Shown one piece after another: positions 1 through 8,348 of a DNA stretch of 16,269 bases. Origin of the DNA: Bipolaris cookei (taxonomy: Eukaryota > Ascomycota > Dothideomycetes > Pleosporales > Pleosporaceae); NCBI GenBank assembly GCA_002286855.1, contig NRSV01000027.1, positions 1 to 16,269 on the forward strand, in the 5' to 3' direction. A model generated the notes under the pieces. That model was not told the DNA's origin and did no database searches. It saw only the letters and a program-made list of their open reading frames with translations. Made by a program: the position numbers and the translations under genes. The stretch's first letter is position 1. Every line of letters starts with the position of its first letter.

Positions 1-600
1 GAGCTAGCCAAGCAGAAGAGTGGAGAAAGTATAGGGGAAAAGCAAGAGAGAAGAAGACTAGCTATGGAGCTATCTTCGATCTTAAGATAAAAAACCAACT
101 AGCAATCCCAAGAGACACGAAAAGAGATATTTCAAGCTCCTTCTACTCTCTTAAGATAGGACACGGATACTTCAACGCCTACTTAAAGAGATTTAAGAGA
201 AGAGAATGCGAGCTCTGCAGATGCGGGAGACCACAAACGGCAGAGCATTTACTTCTATACTGCGGCTTCTACAGCGTAGAAAGAAACCAGCTCAAAAAGA
301 CTCTCAACCAAAAAGTACTCAAACTCCCACTATTACTCCATACCACGAGCGGTATAGAAGCCACCTTGGCTTTTATTACTAGCACAAGGATAGGAACAAG
401 AAAGTGGCATCTTGGCCAAGAAGGCTAGAAAGAAAAACAAGAGAAAAGAACAATAAAAGAAGAAAAACAAAGAAGAACGAATTTTGATCTTTTAGTAATA
501 TTTCCTTTCCCCTAAGAGAGCTCGCTGGAAGGCAGCCTAGCTGCCCTACATCTCTCCCTGTTACCAAACTGCTCTTTAGCACTAGGCATCTAGAGAGCTA
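1..600 (+). mobile_element. 3' end of a Tad1-type non-LTR (LINE) retrotransposon
   Basis: The window opens inside the last part of a LINE-type ORF2, which stays open from base 3 to a stop at 426-428. A strongly A/purine-rich tract follows at about 421-480, then a short perfect stem-loop (531-545, six-base arms around a CTA loop). This order (ORF2 C-terminal zinc knuckle, stop, short 3' UTR) is usual for Tad1-clade elements of filamentous fungi. I see no clear poly(A) or target-site duplication, so the right edge near 600 is a guess. The element may be much longer to the left of the window. Confidence 0.75.
3..428 (+). CDS. C-terminal fragment of retrotransposon ORF2 (reverse transcriptase/RNase H polyprotein), 5' cut by the window edge
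   Basis: This is an uninterrupted frame of 141 residues with no start codon in the window. It is therefore the tail of a larger protein. Residues 69-87 form a zinc knuckle, C-x2-C-x9-H-x4-C (C69, C72, H82, C87), preceded by a 'LKIGHGYFNAYLKRF' segment. Both are typical of the extreme C-terminus of fungal Tad1/LINE-1-like ORF2 proteins, where the knuckle follows the RNase H domain and is thought to bind nucleic acid during target-primed reverse transcription. The protein ends in a basic stretch, RIGTRKWHLGQEG. No stop or frameshift is visible, so this copy may be young and could be intact upstream. The family call rests on knuckle spacing and layout, not on a search. Confidence 0.78.
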   Translation, partial: ASQAEEWRKYRGKAREKKTSYGAIFDLKIKNQLAIPRDTKRDISSSFYSLKIGHGYFNAYLKRFKRRECELCRCGRPQTAEHLLLYCGFYSVERNQLKKTLNQKVLKLPLLLHTTSGIEATLAFITSTRIGTRKWHLGQEG

Positions 601-1043
601 GTAATAGCTTAGCTAGATACAGGCCGAAGCACCATAGTCACGCAATACAGCACAACGTACCAAATTGTAACTAGGTAGATAGAACGGCCTTTGGCCAAAG
701 TCCTACATAGCCAACGGCTGATACAGGACTATAATGGAATAATAATAGCAGCGCTGTTGCCTGATCATGCATTTCTCCCCTTCTGACTGCGCCACTCTTT
801 GTGGTGTGTATGCCCAACATCGCCTAGCAGCACGCAGCAAGAAGCCTCATACTCTGCCTTATAGTGGTCTATTCTCCATTTATATGTCTCTTGTCAACAC
901 TGCTCGATCGTCTTCCGCATATGCATCCCCTTTTTACAAGATAAGCTAGATACCTCGATTAACTCAATAAAAGAACAGATGTCTAAAACAGTCATTTTGA
1001 ACTATCCAAACTCTCCTTTACCGTCTCCCACAGTTCAAGATAA
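429..1043. other. LINE 3' UTR and intergenic stretch, no supported gene
   Basis: An A-rich tail runs to about 480, followed by a short hairpin at 531-545 and a 12-base palindrome at 689-700 (CTTTGGCCAAAG). A 60-codon plus-strand ORF at 767-949 has no recognisable content and looks like chance. From 979 an ATG opens a Ser/Pro-rich frame that resembles the N-terminus of the zinc-finger gene but is one base out of phase with it (see that entry). I see no promoter element I would defend. Confidence 0.5.
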
Positions 1044-1875
1044 CCCATCAAAAACCCCAGTGGTCCAAGATCCCGCAGCGAAAGTATTTCTGTAGATTCC
1101 TCTCGGGATGGGGACGACGACGGATCCTTACGGAAGAACTGCAGCTACAAACGCGCCGAAGAGCCGCCGCGCAATGAGGACGGCAAGATGGTTTGCAAAA
1201 ACCGAGAGTGCCAAGGCACCTCATTTGATCGCAAGTGCGACTGGAGGTAAGCATTTTCCGTCTGCCCTGCAAACAAACTATGTTTTCGATCAATCCATCA
1301 ATCATATACTGACTTTTGTTTGCAGCAAACACATGGACAAGCATGATCGTCCCTACAAGTGCAACGCCAAGGGTTGCGAAAAGCTCCAGGGATTCACCTA
1401 CAGTGGCGGCCTTCTTCGCCATGAGCGCGAGGTCCACAAGATGCACGGCGGCACAAAGAAGTCCCTCTTCTGCCCGTTCCCCGACTGCAAGCGCAGTTCA
1501 GGCGCCGGATTCACGCGGAAGGAGAACTTGGCAGAGCACATCCGCCGTGTCCATCGCAGAACATCCATGTCAGCAGATCTACATGGACTCGTCATTCGCC
1601 GTGACATGGTTCGCCGCGAGATGGAAGGATCTCCTATCCGTGAGTCACGCGCCTCAGAGTCACCTTACAGTCGACCTATGGAATACCGCGACGAAGAGGA
1701 TATCAGCCTGAAGCGCAAGCGAGATATCTCTGACTCTGACATTTCTGGCCACCGTGACAATGACGAGATGCGCTCAGAGATTAAGCGCCTGCGACAACAA
1801 AACGAGGAAAAGGACTCGCGGCTGAAGCAGCTGGAGCAGGCTGTCATGGCTCTGCAACAGCAGACACGCAGGTAG
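1044..1875 (+). CDS. Fungal C2H2 zinc-finger protein with three fingers and C-terminal coiled coil; 5' end unresolved
   Basis: A likely nuclear nucleic-acid-binding protein. Splicing out 1247-1325 joins an exon in one frame to the long downstream exon and completes the first finger. Finger 1 starts near MVCKNREC at 1188 (C-x4-C, H-x3-H). Finger 2 follows at YKCNAKGC and finger 3 at LFCPFPDC, both C-x4-C with H-x4-H. After the fingers come an Arg-rich linker, an acidic/Ser region, a basic KRKR cluster at about 1710-1725 that could be an NLS, and a heptad-like Glu/Lys/Leu/Gln coiled coil over the last 35 residues. This layout is common in fungal proteins whose targets are unknown. The 5' end is a problem. 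The exon-1 frame is open from 1044 and reads as coding, but its first ATG is 1188, right at finger 1. A plausible N-terminus starting at ATG 979 lies in another frame and hits a stop at 1093. The cause could be an unseen intron, an indel, or decay next to the retroelement. The coordinates give the open span, not a proven start. Confidence 0.8.
1247..1325 (+). other. Intron in the zinc-finger gene (79 bp)
   Basis: The donor is GTAAGC and the acceptor TTTGCAG. A TACTGAC branch-point-like motif lies about 15 bases before the acceptor. Removing it restores the finger-1 spacing, with the codon split as AG|C (Ser). The unspliced frame gives an unconvincing N-terminus instead. Confidence 0.9.
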
Positions 1876-3302
1876 CCGTGTGCAACATTATATTTCCTTT
1901 TCTTTCTCCCTCAGCACTTACGGTTAGGGGCTACATTTGAGAACTTTTCATGTATCAATCTATGTTGTTTCTACAAACACTCCTAAAGTATATCCTCCAC
2001 GTGTTTGTACATGAAGTCCATCTCTTGTGGTATCATATGACTAGACTGTCGGTGTAGTTACATTATATTCCTTTTTGAAGTAGACCGAATCCTCGTTCGC
2101 TCAAGAAGTTTCGAGCGATTGCTCTTTGGAGCCAGCGACTTTTTCCATTTCATTGCGGGTCACCCCTTAATTGTCCAAGTCCGATCACATACTCAGACCC
2201 CTGTCAATGCTTGTTGTTACATGATATTCGGTTCCTTTCCACTTGTAGCATTAGATACGGCGTTTACACGCACTTGTCACCCGTGGAATGCATTGCGTTG
2301 TGGCAGTGTATCGTCTTTTACGAGTGGTATAGAAGGTACCTTTCCTTAGATAGGCCAATCTGTGAACATTCAGCCATGAAGGCCGCTTTGTCGCTTGCGC
2401 TATCTGTAAAAGTTCTCAGTACCACCGCAATGATATCCTGTGCCATCTCTCAGCAGTGGTAGCTTTACACCCAACATCTCGCTCAGCAACGACATCACTA
2501 GCGAGAAATAGGTACAGCCCGTGTGTCAATGAAGTCGTCTCCACTTCGCTAGGGGCTGAGCAAGGTGGCATGAGCCATTCTCAACCGATTTAGCCTCGTT
2601 GGATGCTTCATGGTACTAGGGTACTCGATAACTGCAGTGAGCTGTTGCATGATGCTTACTTCTAATAGATTACTATTTCCATAGTCATAGTGCACAGACT
2701 TCGAACAGTGAGGCTGATAGAGCTCGCGACCTACTGTGGGAGAGTCAGCCTTGCCATATGGCTGCCTATACTCAATTGCAGCATAGGAGGTCATCACCCC
2801 AGCTTGCGAATCCATGGACCAATGCGCAAGCAGCAGGTCAATACGACCTTCTCCATTTAAACGGATCAACAGTGTTTTTAAGGGATATAGTTTCTAAGGG
2901 ATATAAGTTGAGGCGTTGTACGTATCAAAACCAAGACACTCGTACCTACAGTCATCAATTTGCTCCCTGTACGTGTTGGACAACAGCTCTTGACGCAGCT
3001 ATTATACGCTTGCTGTTACTACACATCTACTTTCAGAACAGCTCAGCGCAATTTTAACTGGGTATGACTACTGGCATCATTCAGATTTTGTTCCAACATA
3101 GTGGATTCAAGTACTAATCTTTTTCATCCAGATTTTCATCTGACTCTATCGTGCCACGGAGTTTCACCACCCACCGCTTCTTCGCTGCATCGCACAATTC
3201 TTTTTGTGAAAAAAAGTATTACAAGATAGACAAGACGGATCGCAAATTCACAGACAAGAGACCTAACACAAATCGCTTTATAGAGTCAAGAAGACAGTAG
3301 CC
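1876..3302. other. Intergenic stretch of about 1.4 kb, no supported gene
   Basis: ORFs of 76-106 codons occur on both strands (for example minus strand 2549-2869). None has a recognisable motif, a convincing start or credible splice partners. I see no tRNA, hairpin array or transposon terminus. The last 150 bases hold the promoter and leader of the next gene, which starts at a good context (gccATGGc). Confidence 0.45.
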
Positions 3303-4028
3303 ATGGCTTCTGTAACCAACACATCAGGAAGCGTAGATATCGACCGCGATGTCGAAGACGTAAAGAACCAGCTTCCTCCTCTGCCCTCCCCACTGCCTAC
3401 TCCCCACAAGGACTTTGCCCACTGCGTGCCGCCCCACGCACCCACATATCGCAAGTTCAGCGTCTTTACCGCTGGCAGCATAGAAATGGGCAATGCGGTC
3501 CAATGGCAGAAGCACATGACCACCCTGCTCTCCCACCTCCCCATTACAGTCTGTAATCCGCGCCGAGGCCACTGGAACCCCAACATCACGCCGCTCGCCC
3601 GCGATGAGGAGTTTCGGACGCAGGTAGAGTGGGAACTAGCCGCGCTTGAGCAGGTCGACGTCATCTGCTTCTTCTTTGACGTTATGACCAAGAGCCCCGT
3701 GTCGCTACTCGAGCTGGGTCTGTGGGCGGGCTCCGGCAAGGTCGTCGTGTGCTGCGGCGAAGAGTACTGGAAAGGCGGTAATGTGGAGCTGACCTGTCGC
3801 CGCTACGATATCCCCTTTGTCAAGTCGTTTTCTGAGCTTGTCCCCGCGGTCGAGAAGATGCTGGTGGAGAAGGGCATGGTGCTCGATGACAAGGGCGATC
3901 TGGTTGGAGAGAACGTGCATATTGATAAGGAGAAGCCTAAGAAGAAGGCGCAGCTGGAGGCGGAGAAGGCGGATCTGCAAAAGCAAATCGATGAGCTCGA
4001 GGCTCAGCTTACGAAGTCGAGGATGTGA
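3303..4028 (+). CDS. Nucleoside 2-deoxyribosyltransferase-like protein with C-terminal coiled coil
   Basis: An intact 241-residue single-exon protein. Residues about 50-170 carry the hallmarks of the nucleoside 2-deoxyribosyltransferase-like family (Rossmann-like fold): a first strand with FTAGSIEMG (55-63), NPRR (85-88), the helix FRTQVEWEL (104-112), and FFFDVMTKSPVSLLELG (123-139), then a GN-containing segment (159-160) before CRRYDIPF. By family analogy Glu137 of the ELG motif is the candidate nucleophile and Asp126 a substrate-binding acid. Relatives usually read FDP where this protein has FDV. Classical members swap bases on deoxynucleosides or hydrolyse the N-glycosidic bond; this protein's substrate is unknown. 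The N-terminal 48 residues are Pro-rich and probably disordered. Residues 207-240 are a Lys/Glu/Leu coiled coil, suggesting oligomerisation. The start is supported by its gccATGGc context. No signal peptide or membrane segment is seen, so it is probably cytosolic. Confidence 0.88.
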   Translation: MASVTNTSGSVDIDRDVEDVKNQLPPLPSPLPTPHKDFAHCVPPHAPTYRKFSVFTAGSIEMGNAVQWQKHMTTLLSHLPITVCNPRRGHWNPNITPLARDEEFRTQVEWELAALEQVDVICFFFDVMTKSPVSLLELGLWAGSGKVVVCCGEEYWKGGNVELTCRRYDIPFVKSFSELVPAVEKMLVEKGMVLDDKGDLVGENVHIDKEKPKKKAQLEAEKADLQKQIDELEAQLTKSRM

Positions 4029-5369
4029 TCTACTTCTCTCATCTCTTAACTAGTCTATTCATGTGCATATCTTGAGACAGCTATAAATTGCATTCCAACT
4101 CTTCAAAAGCATATGCAGGGATTTAAATCGATCCCTTGTGCCCGAGAAGCTCGTCTCGCTGAAGTGAATGTGTTATGCGTTTTTATGTTCTCTTGCCTCG
4201 TAGAATGCGGAGAGATCGAACGATCGAACTGCTTAGCCACAGCGACTGGTTAGGTGTAGATAGAGAAAAGACTTGCCTTGGCGCAAAGGATCCGTTGGTA
4301 TGTGCCTGATCGATTTCTTGTGTTGTTTGGTCCTTGGGCTACTGAGAAACTGGGGGTAGCTTGTGCCGCGTCGCTACTTGCATGGCGATTCCGCGCCCAC
4401 ACCAGTGTATGGAGCATGACAATACCAGCGGAAGGCCCGCAGTGTCCCATTCGCAATGCAACTGAGTAAACAGTCACGCTACAATCCACTTAGAGTTTCC
4501 GATTTGGCGCCGAAATCATCTTTGACTCTATGTTACCATTACAACGCTTGTTCTAGACGATGCATGTGTCATTATAGTAGGCTACTAATTAGTTAAGAGA
4601 CTGATGATCTGATCAAACAACTAGTTGAATAACTTGTTTTCTCATTTCGAATCCTTTGCTCTAACACCAAACCACTCTAACCATAGTATCTGGCGTCAGA
4701 TGGCATACTTGAACCCAAAGGCTTGCTTTCGATACTGCATGTTTGCCAGGCAATACAATGCTTTTTTAACCATTCGTACATAGACTACCATCAAACGCTT
4801 TTCAAACTCAGCAAACCGCCTAGCATGGCCGATTTTGACTGGACCAGCCCTACATTATCTTCCCGATGTATTTTGTAGATCCAATCAATACTGCATCTGC
4901 CACTATCTTGGAGCGTCTTAGATACAACTAACTCCTCCTCATTCTTCAACTCAAGGCGATTCAGGAAACAATTATGATAATACCTCCTGGCGATAAATTT
5001 TTTCGGCTAGTGAATGAGCAAGATCAGTTCAAGTCGGCACGGCTAAGCAGATGAGTAACAAGTGGTACTTGAGTAGGTGGCAATGTGATAATTGCCAAAA
5101 GTGTACCCAGAACAGTACCAACGCGCATCATAGCGGCGGCGGACATGCGAAACGAACATTCACGGTCGTGTTAGCTTGTAGAAAGCAATGCCATATGCAG
5201 TGTGGCTGTCACGTGATTTGAATGGAAGACCCAATGGCCTCCATCCGTTGCACTTGCAGAGCCGTGCGATTCTCTCGCTCCTACCTGCCAAGCTTCTGAC
5301 ATGCGTGCCCGCCATTGGGCATGCCCGAATCGGGTAAAGTCCCAATTAGAAGGATTGCGGCACAGTGTT
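4029..5369. other. Intergenic stretch of about 1.3 kb, no supported gene
   Basis: This stretch contains the 3' region of the deoxyribosyltransferase-like gene and otherwise undefined sequence, AT-richer around 4500-5000. Short ORFs on both strands at 4250-4489 lack any motif. A tRNA-like patch near 4205-4260 was examined and rejected. Confidence 0.45.
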
Positions 5370-5681
5370 TTAGGCCAAAGACTTGCGTCTGCTCTCAGGT
5401 AAAGGGTTCACAGCTATGCATCGAGTGTTGTTGTATCGGGGGATATGCTTCCTGGCGTCTGGTGAAAGTAGGACATAATGAGAGACACTATCATCTTGGA
5501 GAATAATCCGACGAAAAATACTTCCTATATTGTACTTTGTGTCCCAGGTTACAAATACTAGCACTGCAATAATCGCCAAAAGAAGGAATGTGGTGACAGC
5601 GGCTGAAAGCGCAAAAGAGTGGAGAAGATGGTGTTTCAAAGAGCGACCTTTGGCCAGGAAGAGCCTCGGCGAAACAAACAT
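5370..5681 (-). CDS. Possible small single-pass membrane protein, or 3' exon of the proline-rich gene
   Basis: A 103-codon frame starting at ATG 5681. It has a basic N-terminus (residues 1-21), a clear hydrophobic helix at about 24-45 (ALSAAVTTFLLLAIIAVLVF), and a polar tail with a basic end. The hydrophobic run is long enough to cross a membrane, which chance ORFs rarely give. The start lies only 20 bp after the stop of the proline-rich gene on the same strand, which is unusual for two independent fungal genes. A strong pyrimidine-rich acceptor (TTTTGCGCTTTCAG, ending near 5603) lies inside it. Joining it in frame to the upstream gene would need a weak GTCTTC donor just before that gene's stop. 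It may be a separate gene, a spliced 3' exon, or chance. No family recognised. Confidence 0.3.
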   Translation of the reverse strand: MFVSPRLFLAKGRSLKHHLLHSFALSAAVTTFLLLAIIAVLVFVTWDTKYNIGSIFRRIILQDDSVSHYVLLSPDARKHIPRYNNTRCIAVNPLPESRRKSLA

Positions 5682-5701
5682 TGTCCGTGATGATGGGGAT
5701 A

Positions 5702-6406
5702 TCAGCCTGGTACTTGAAGACCCTTCTCGTCTACCAATTCAGCGGCTGTCTCGAGGCCGATGAAATCACGTTCAGATTTCAATTCCGCCCAGTTAATAGT
5801 GAACTCCGAGTCCGTCTTTTTACCCTCAATCCGTATTTTGCAAGTTTCATCCGTTACTTTATACCAGCCTTGGGCTGTTTGGTCGCTCGCTCCCCTCAAA
5901 ACACCTGCAAAGGTGATATTTCCTATCCTGCCTCGGACAGATTTGTCCATATATGAGCAAACATCGAGTTTGTAAGACTTGGATAAATCGGTACTATCCT
6001 CCTCGAAAGCAGCTCTTTGCGACCCAATCAGGGCCGCGGTATGACGGATTATCATCTCCGCGAGCCCACAGCCAAAATGGTGCGTGTAATTCTTCAGAAG
6101 GTAAAGGCGACCGATAAATCCTAGCAGGCTGACATGGACGAAATATTCGCCATTTTCTGGGTGAACCAGTGGAGGTTGCGACCCATGGAAAAGCGCTTGA
6201 TGTTGCATCAAAGTAAGAATGACGTTCCCATCCCTAGAGAGTTTCGCTGGATATTTGCAAAGACTGTTCAGCTCCTCGACGGACTTTACAATGGCTTCGA
6301 TTGATGGCGGCTGTAGCAGCTGTGGTGGCTGTGGCGGCTGTGGCGGCTGTGGCGGCGGTGGCGGCGGTAGCATTTCTGTCGGGAGCGAAGCAGAAGAATG
6401 CATCAT
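5702..6406 (-). CDS. Hypothetical proline-rich protein
   Basis: A 234-residue single-exon frame with no family I recognise. Residues 14-34 are a run of prolines punctuated by glutamine (six Pro, then PPQ units), the kind of segment that binds SH3, WW or EVH1 domains or acts as a flexible linker. Residues about 36-234 look globular, with mixed helices and strands and only a few cysteines (C50, C113, C150, C189). The patch HVSLLGFIGRLYLLKNY (91-107) is the most hydrophobic part but is too polar for a sure membrane helix. No signal peptide is seen. Two tandem ATGs open the frame; I take the first. A TATAAG element on the minus strand at 6511-6516 is about 105 bp upstream. That the frame stays open through the simple-repeat region argues for a real gene. 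The C-terminus may differ if the downstream membrane ORF is spliced on. Confidence 0.65.
   Translation of the reverse strand: MMHSSASLPTEMLPPPPPPQPPQPPQPPQLLQPPSIEAIVKSVEELNSLCKYPAKLSRDGNVILTLMQHQALFHGSQPPLVHPENGEYFVHVSLLGFIGRLYLLKNYTHHFGCGLAEMIIRHTAALIGSQRAAFEEDSTDLSKSYKLDVCSYMDKSVRGRIGNITFAGVLRGASDQTAQGWYKVTDETCKIRIEGKKTDSEFTINWAELKSERDFIGLETAAELVDEKGLQVPG
6305..6367 (-). repeat. Imperfect trinucleotide/9-base repeat coding Pro-Pro-Gln units
   Basis: On the plus strand this reads as GGC/GGT/TGT units (for example GGCGGCTGT repeated). On the coding strand it gives CCG CCA CAG-type codons for the poly-Pro and PPQ tract of the hypothetical protein. Triplet periodicity keeps the frame intact when units are gained or lost, so the length probably varies between strains. 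Confidence 0.8.
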
Positions 6407-6510
6407 GACTTAGGTGTGAGGATGGTAGAGATTGGAGTTTTGTCAAGTGATAGTTACGAAAAGAGGAGATATGGGATGTAGTGAATAACAAGCTTGGAGA
6501 TAGAGCCGAA

Positions 6511-6516
6511 CTTATA
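6511..6516 (-). promoter_or_regulatory. TATA-like element upstream of the proline-rich gene
   Basis: TATAAG on the minus strand, about 105 bp before the ATG at 6406, a plausible core-promoter distance. Position and sequence are the only evidence. Confidence 0.3.
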
Positions 6517-6588
6517 GTAATCCCTCTCTGCGGACACCTGTTCAGCCTTGTTCTCTTGTCGCTTTCTTCAGATGTATTCTTTTGATTT

Positions 6589-6624
6589 GCCTTGTCCGCC
6601 TTGTTTGCCTTGTTTGCCTTATTT
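6589..6624. repeat. Short tandem repeat, four 9-bp units
   Basis: Four adjacent units of GCCTTGTTT with minor variation (GCCTTGTCC, GCCTTGTTT twice, GCCTTATTT), followed by a partial GCC. It is noncoding and lies about 180 bp upstream of the proline-rich gene. Confidence 0.75.
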
Positions 6625-7557
6625 GCCTACATCTTCTTTTGGACGCCCTGGAGCATTGACAAGATAGACAAAGCGTGTATTACGAACCACCTAATAGGCC
6701 AGAAATCCCGGTCTGCCAACGCAAAGCGCTAATTCGCATGTGTCGAGGCGAAGCGGTAGTGTGCGTACATGTTGAGCTGCATGTTCCTGCGTGTCTCTGA
6801 ATTCTGTCACACGCATTCAGTACCGCTTTTTAGTTCCTCGCACACAGCAACTTCCTGCGTCTAAAACAGGCTGCTATCTTTCCATACAGGGGTCTTTGCG
6901 GTCACCACGTCCGGTAGCAAGTGCTCAAACCTGAACATTACCCTCATCGGAACAGACTTTTGTGCAGCGCGACATCTACCGTGTTGCGTCTCTGGTGTCA
7001 AGCAAACACACAAACTACGAATCTCTACACGTGGGTGCCCACAACCTGCTCATTACATATCTGACGACGTCAAGCTGTATGTAGTGTAGTGCGAACAAGG
7101 GTTCCTGCACCTTTGCCATAAAAAGCTCAAGATACGCGCTGTGCATGGTAGCAACATAGTTTGTGTAGCGATCGCAATTTAGTGTTGACTCACATCGTCT
7201 GTGGCTTGCAGTGAGGCACGCCGCTTTAAGCTACGGGCACATCTAGAACTTTGGCCTAGCCTTTGTTATTAGTATTGTAAGATAATTTGCCTTTGGTACT
7301 ACCCTACGTGATACTTTTGACCACAGCAAATATAAGCGGAGTAAAATTAAGAGGAGACTCTTTCTGACCTCCAGCTACGTACAGCAATGAGTACGATTGA
7401 CCCTAATTGATAGAACAGGAATTTGACGCGCTCAATGGTCAGCCCCTGCCGTCGTGGCGCTCGACATGTCATGTGGCGGTAAGGGTTGCCCTCCAGTTAG
7501 GAGCAAAGGACGTGCGAGAAACCGGTGAGCTGAGGACAGGACGCCAAGTGGCAAGCT

Positions 7558-7805
7558 AGTGGACGTGTGCATTAAGGGCCGTGATCCGAAAAAAGGTGAA
7601 ACGTGGGCCGCGGCCTGACTGCGTTGTCAATGCCTTGCTCAACAGGCGTAGCGCTAATCGTCCGTGTTTTCTGACGGCCGACATGGTCTGCTTCGTTGTT
7701 TACAGGGCTTCACATAACAGCATGGGAGAAAGCATGGACGCCTTGAGATAATGCTACCAGCTGACACATGCAGTGTAATATTGAAGGATTTGAGTAGGAT
7801 TGTTT
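7558..7805 (-). repeat. Dispersed degenerate repeat, copy 1
   Basis: It aligns colinearly and in the same orientation with 10826-11070. Shared blocks include GTGAAAC (7596), AGCGCTAATCG against GGCGCCAATCG, CATGGTCTG (7682 and 10944), TGGACGCCTT (7735 and 10994) and CATGCAGTG against CATGCAGTA. Many mismatches are A/G or C/T. Read on the minus strand, a GATTGG (Asp-Trp) of copy 2 is GATTAG (stop) here, so any coding content is broken. It is a decayed element of unknown class; no terminal repeats are recognised and the edges are approximate. The minus strand is given because copy 2 reads open on that strand. Confidence 0.6.
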
Positions 7806-8088
7806 TCCAGGATTTTTTTTTCAAAATAGCACGTTCAACCCTACATCAATTGAATAGTCCTGGGGCCACTACTCAGCCCCCCTTACAACTACTTCGCAGC
7901 CTTGTTATGCAATGGCGTAGCCAGGTGACAATAATGGCAGTTTTCAATTTGGAACAGTCAAAACGAGACACGATAAGAATTCATAATGGATTGAAAATCG
8001 AGCGATCAAAGGCAACTCGAAAGTAGTTCTAAGGAAACAGAGTTTTTAGTTTCATACAAACCCCTGCAGTGTCCTATAGGATATGACA

Positions 8089-8108
8089 TGTCACACATGT
8101 GTGTGACA
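8089..8108. repeat. Perfect inverted repeat just upstream of a candidate ATG
   Basis: Two 9-base arms (TGTCACACA and its reverse complement) flank a 2-base centre. The palindrome ends 2 bp before an ATG at 8111 in a good context (acacaATGG). It could be a binding site for a dimeric regulator or a chance CA/TG-rich palindrome. Confidence 0.5.
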
Positions 8109-8110
8109 CA

Positions 8111-8227
8111 ATGGATACCGACGGCCAGGATAAATTCAAGAAAGATATTCTTGGTGCGTATAGCGCCGATCACACTGGGTTTTCTGCCTATACCACAGCC
8201 ACCCCGGATATATGCAGCCAAACCAAG
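8111..8227 (+). CDS. Possible first exon of the cysteine-rich gene
   Basis: An ATG in good context opens 39 codons (MDTDGQDKFKKDILG, then a Thr/Ala/Ser-rich stretch) that look like a soluble N-terminus. They end exactly before a GTATGC donor. The first acceptor that keeps the cysteine-rich frame is GTCTTTCAG at 8421-8429, giving a 202-bp intron, long beside the other introns here. Unspliced, the frame ends at 8281. The evidence is composition and phase only. Confidence 0.35.
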
Positions 8228-8337
8228 GTATGCCAGCCACCCTCCTTCCGAACTATCCCCCCAACCACCGCTCGATGTTAGCCTGATAAGGCCAACTGAT
8301 TAGCTATCTTTGGTCTAGTATTTCTGGCTAATGAGGA

Positions 8338-8344
8338 TATAAAA
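8338..8344 (+). promoter_or_regulatory. TATA-box-like sequence (TATAAAA)
   Basis: It lies only four bases before the ATG at 8349 but about 104 bp before a second in-frame ATG at 8448. If used, it favours the later start; if the gene starts at 8111 it lies within an intron. Sequence match only. Confidence 0.3.
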
Positions 8345-8348
8345 TTTC

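Larger units (their letters stand above)
6625..8110. other. Intergenic stretch of about 1.5 kb, largely repeat-derived
   Basis: No supported gene. The stretch contains copy 1 of a dispersed repeat (about 7558-7805) and a 9-bp-arm palindrome at its right end (8089-8108). A 91-codon plus-strand ORF at 7751-8026 starts inside the repeat and has no recognisable content. The sequence left of the repeat shows no motif I can name. Confidence 0.45.

Noticed and set aside
1108..1875. Continuous 255-residue reading of the zinc-finger gene from ATG 1108
   Set aside because: It reads through a canonical intron (1247-1325) and loses the first zinc finger, whose cysteines are in the other frame of exon 1.
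2549..2869. 106-codon minus-strand ORF
   Set aside because: No motif, no supporting start or splice context, and overlapping ORFs on the other strand; consistent with chance.
4205..4262. tRNA-like patch on the minus strand (A-box-like TGGCTAAGC and B-box-like GTTCGATC)
   Set aside because: The two boxes are too close together, and I could not pair an acceptor stem or an anticodon arm.
6751..6828. AAGCGGTA ... TACCGCTT inverted repeat as possible transposon ends
   Set aside because: Only 8-bp arms, 62 bp apart, with no flanking duplication; expected by chance in this much DNA.
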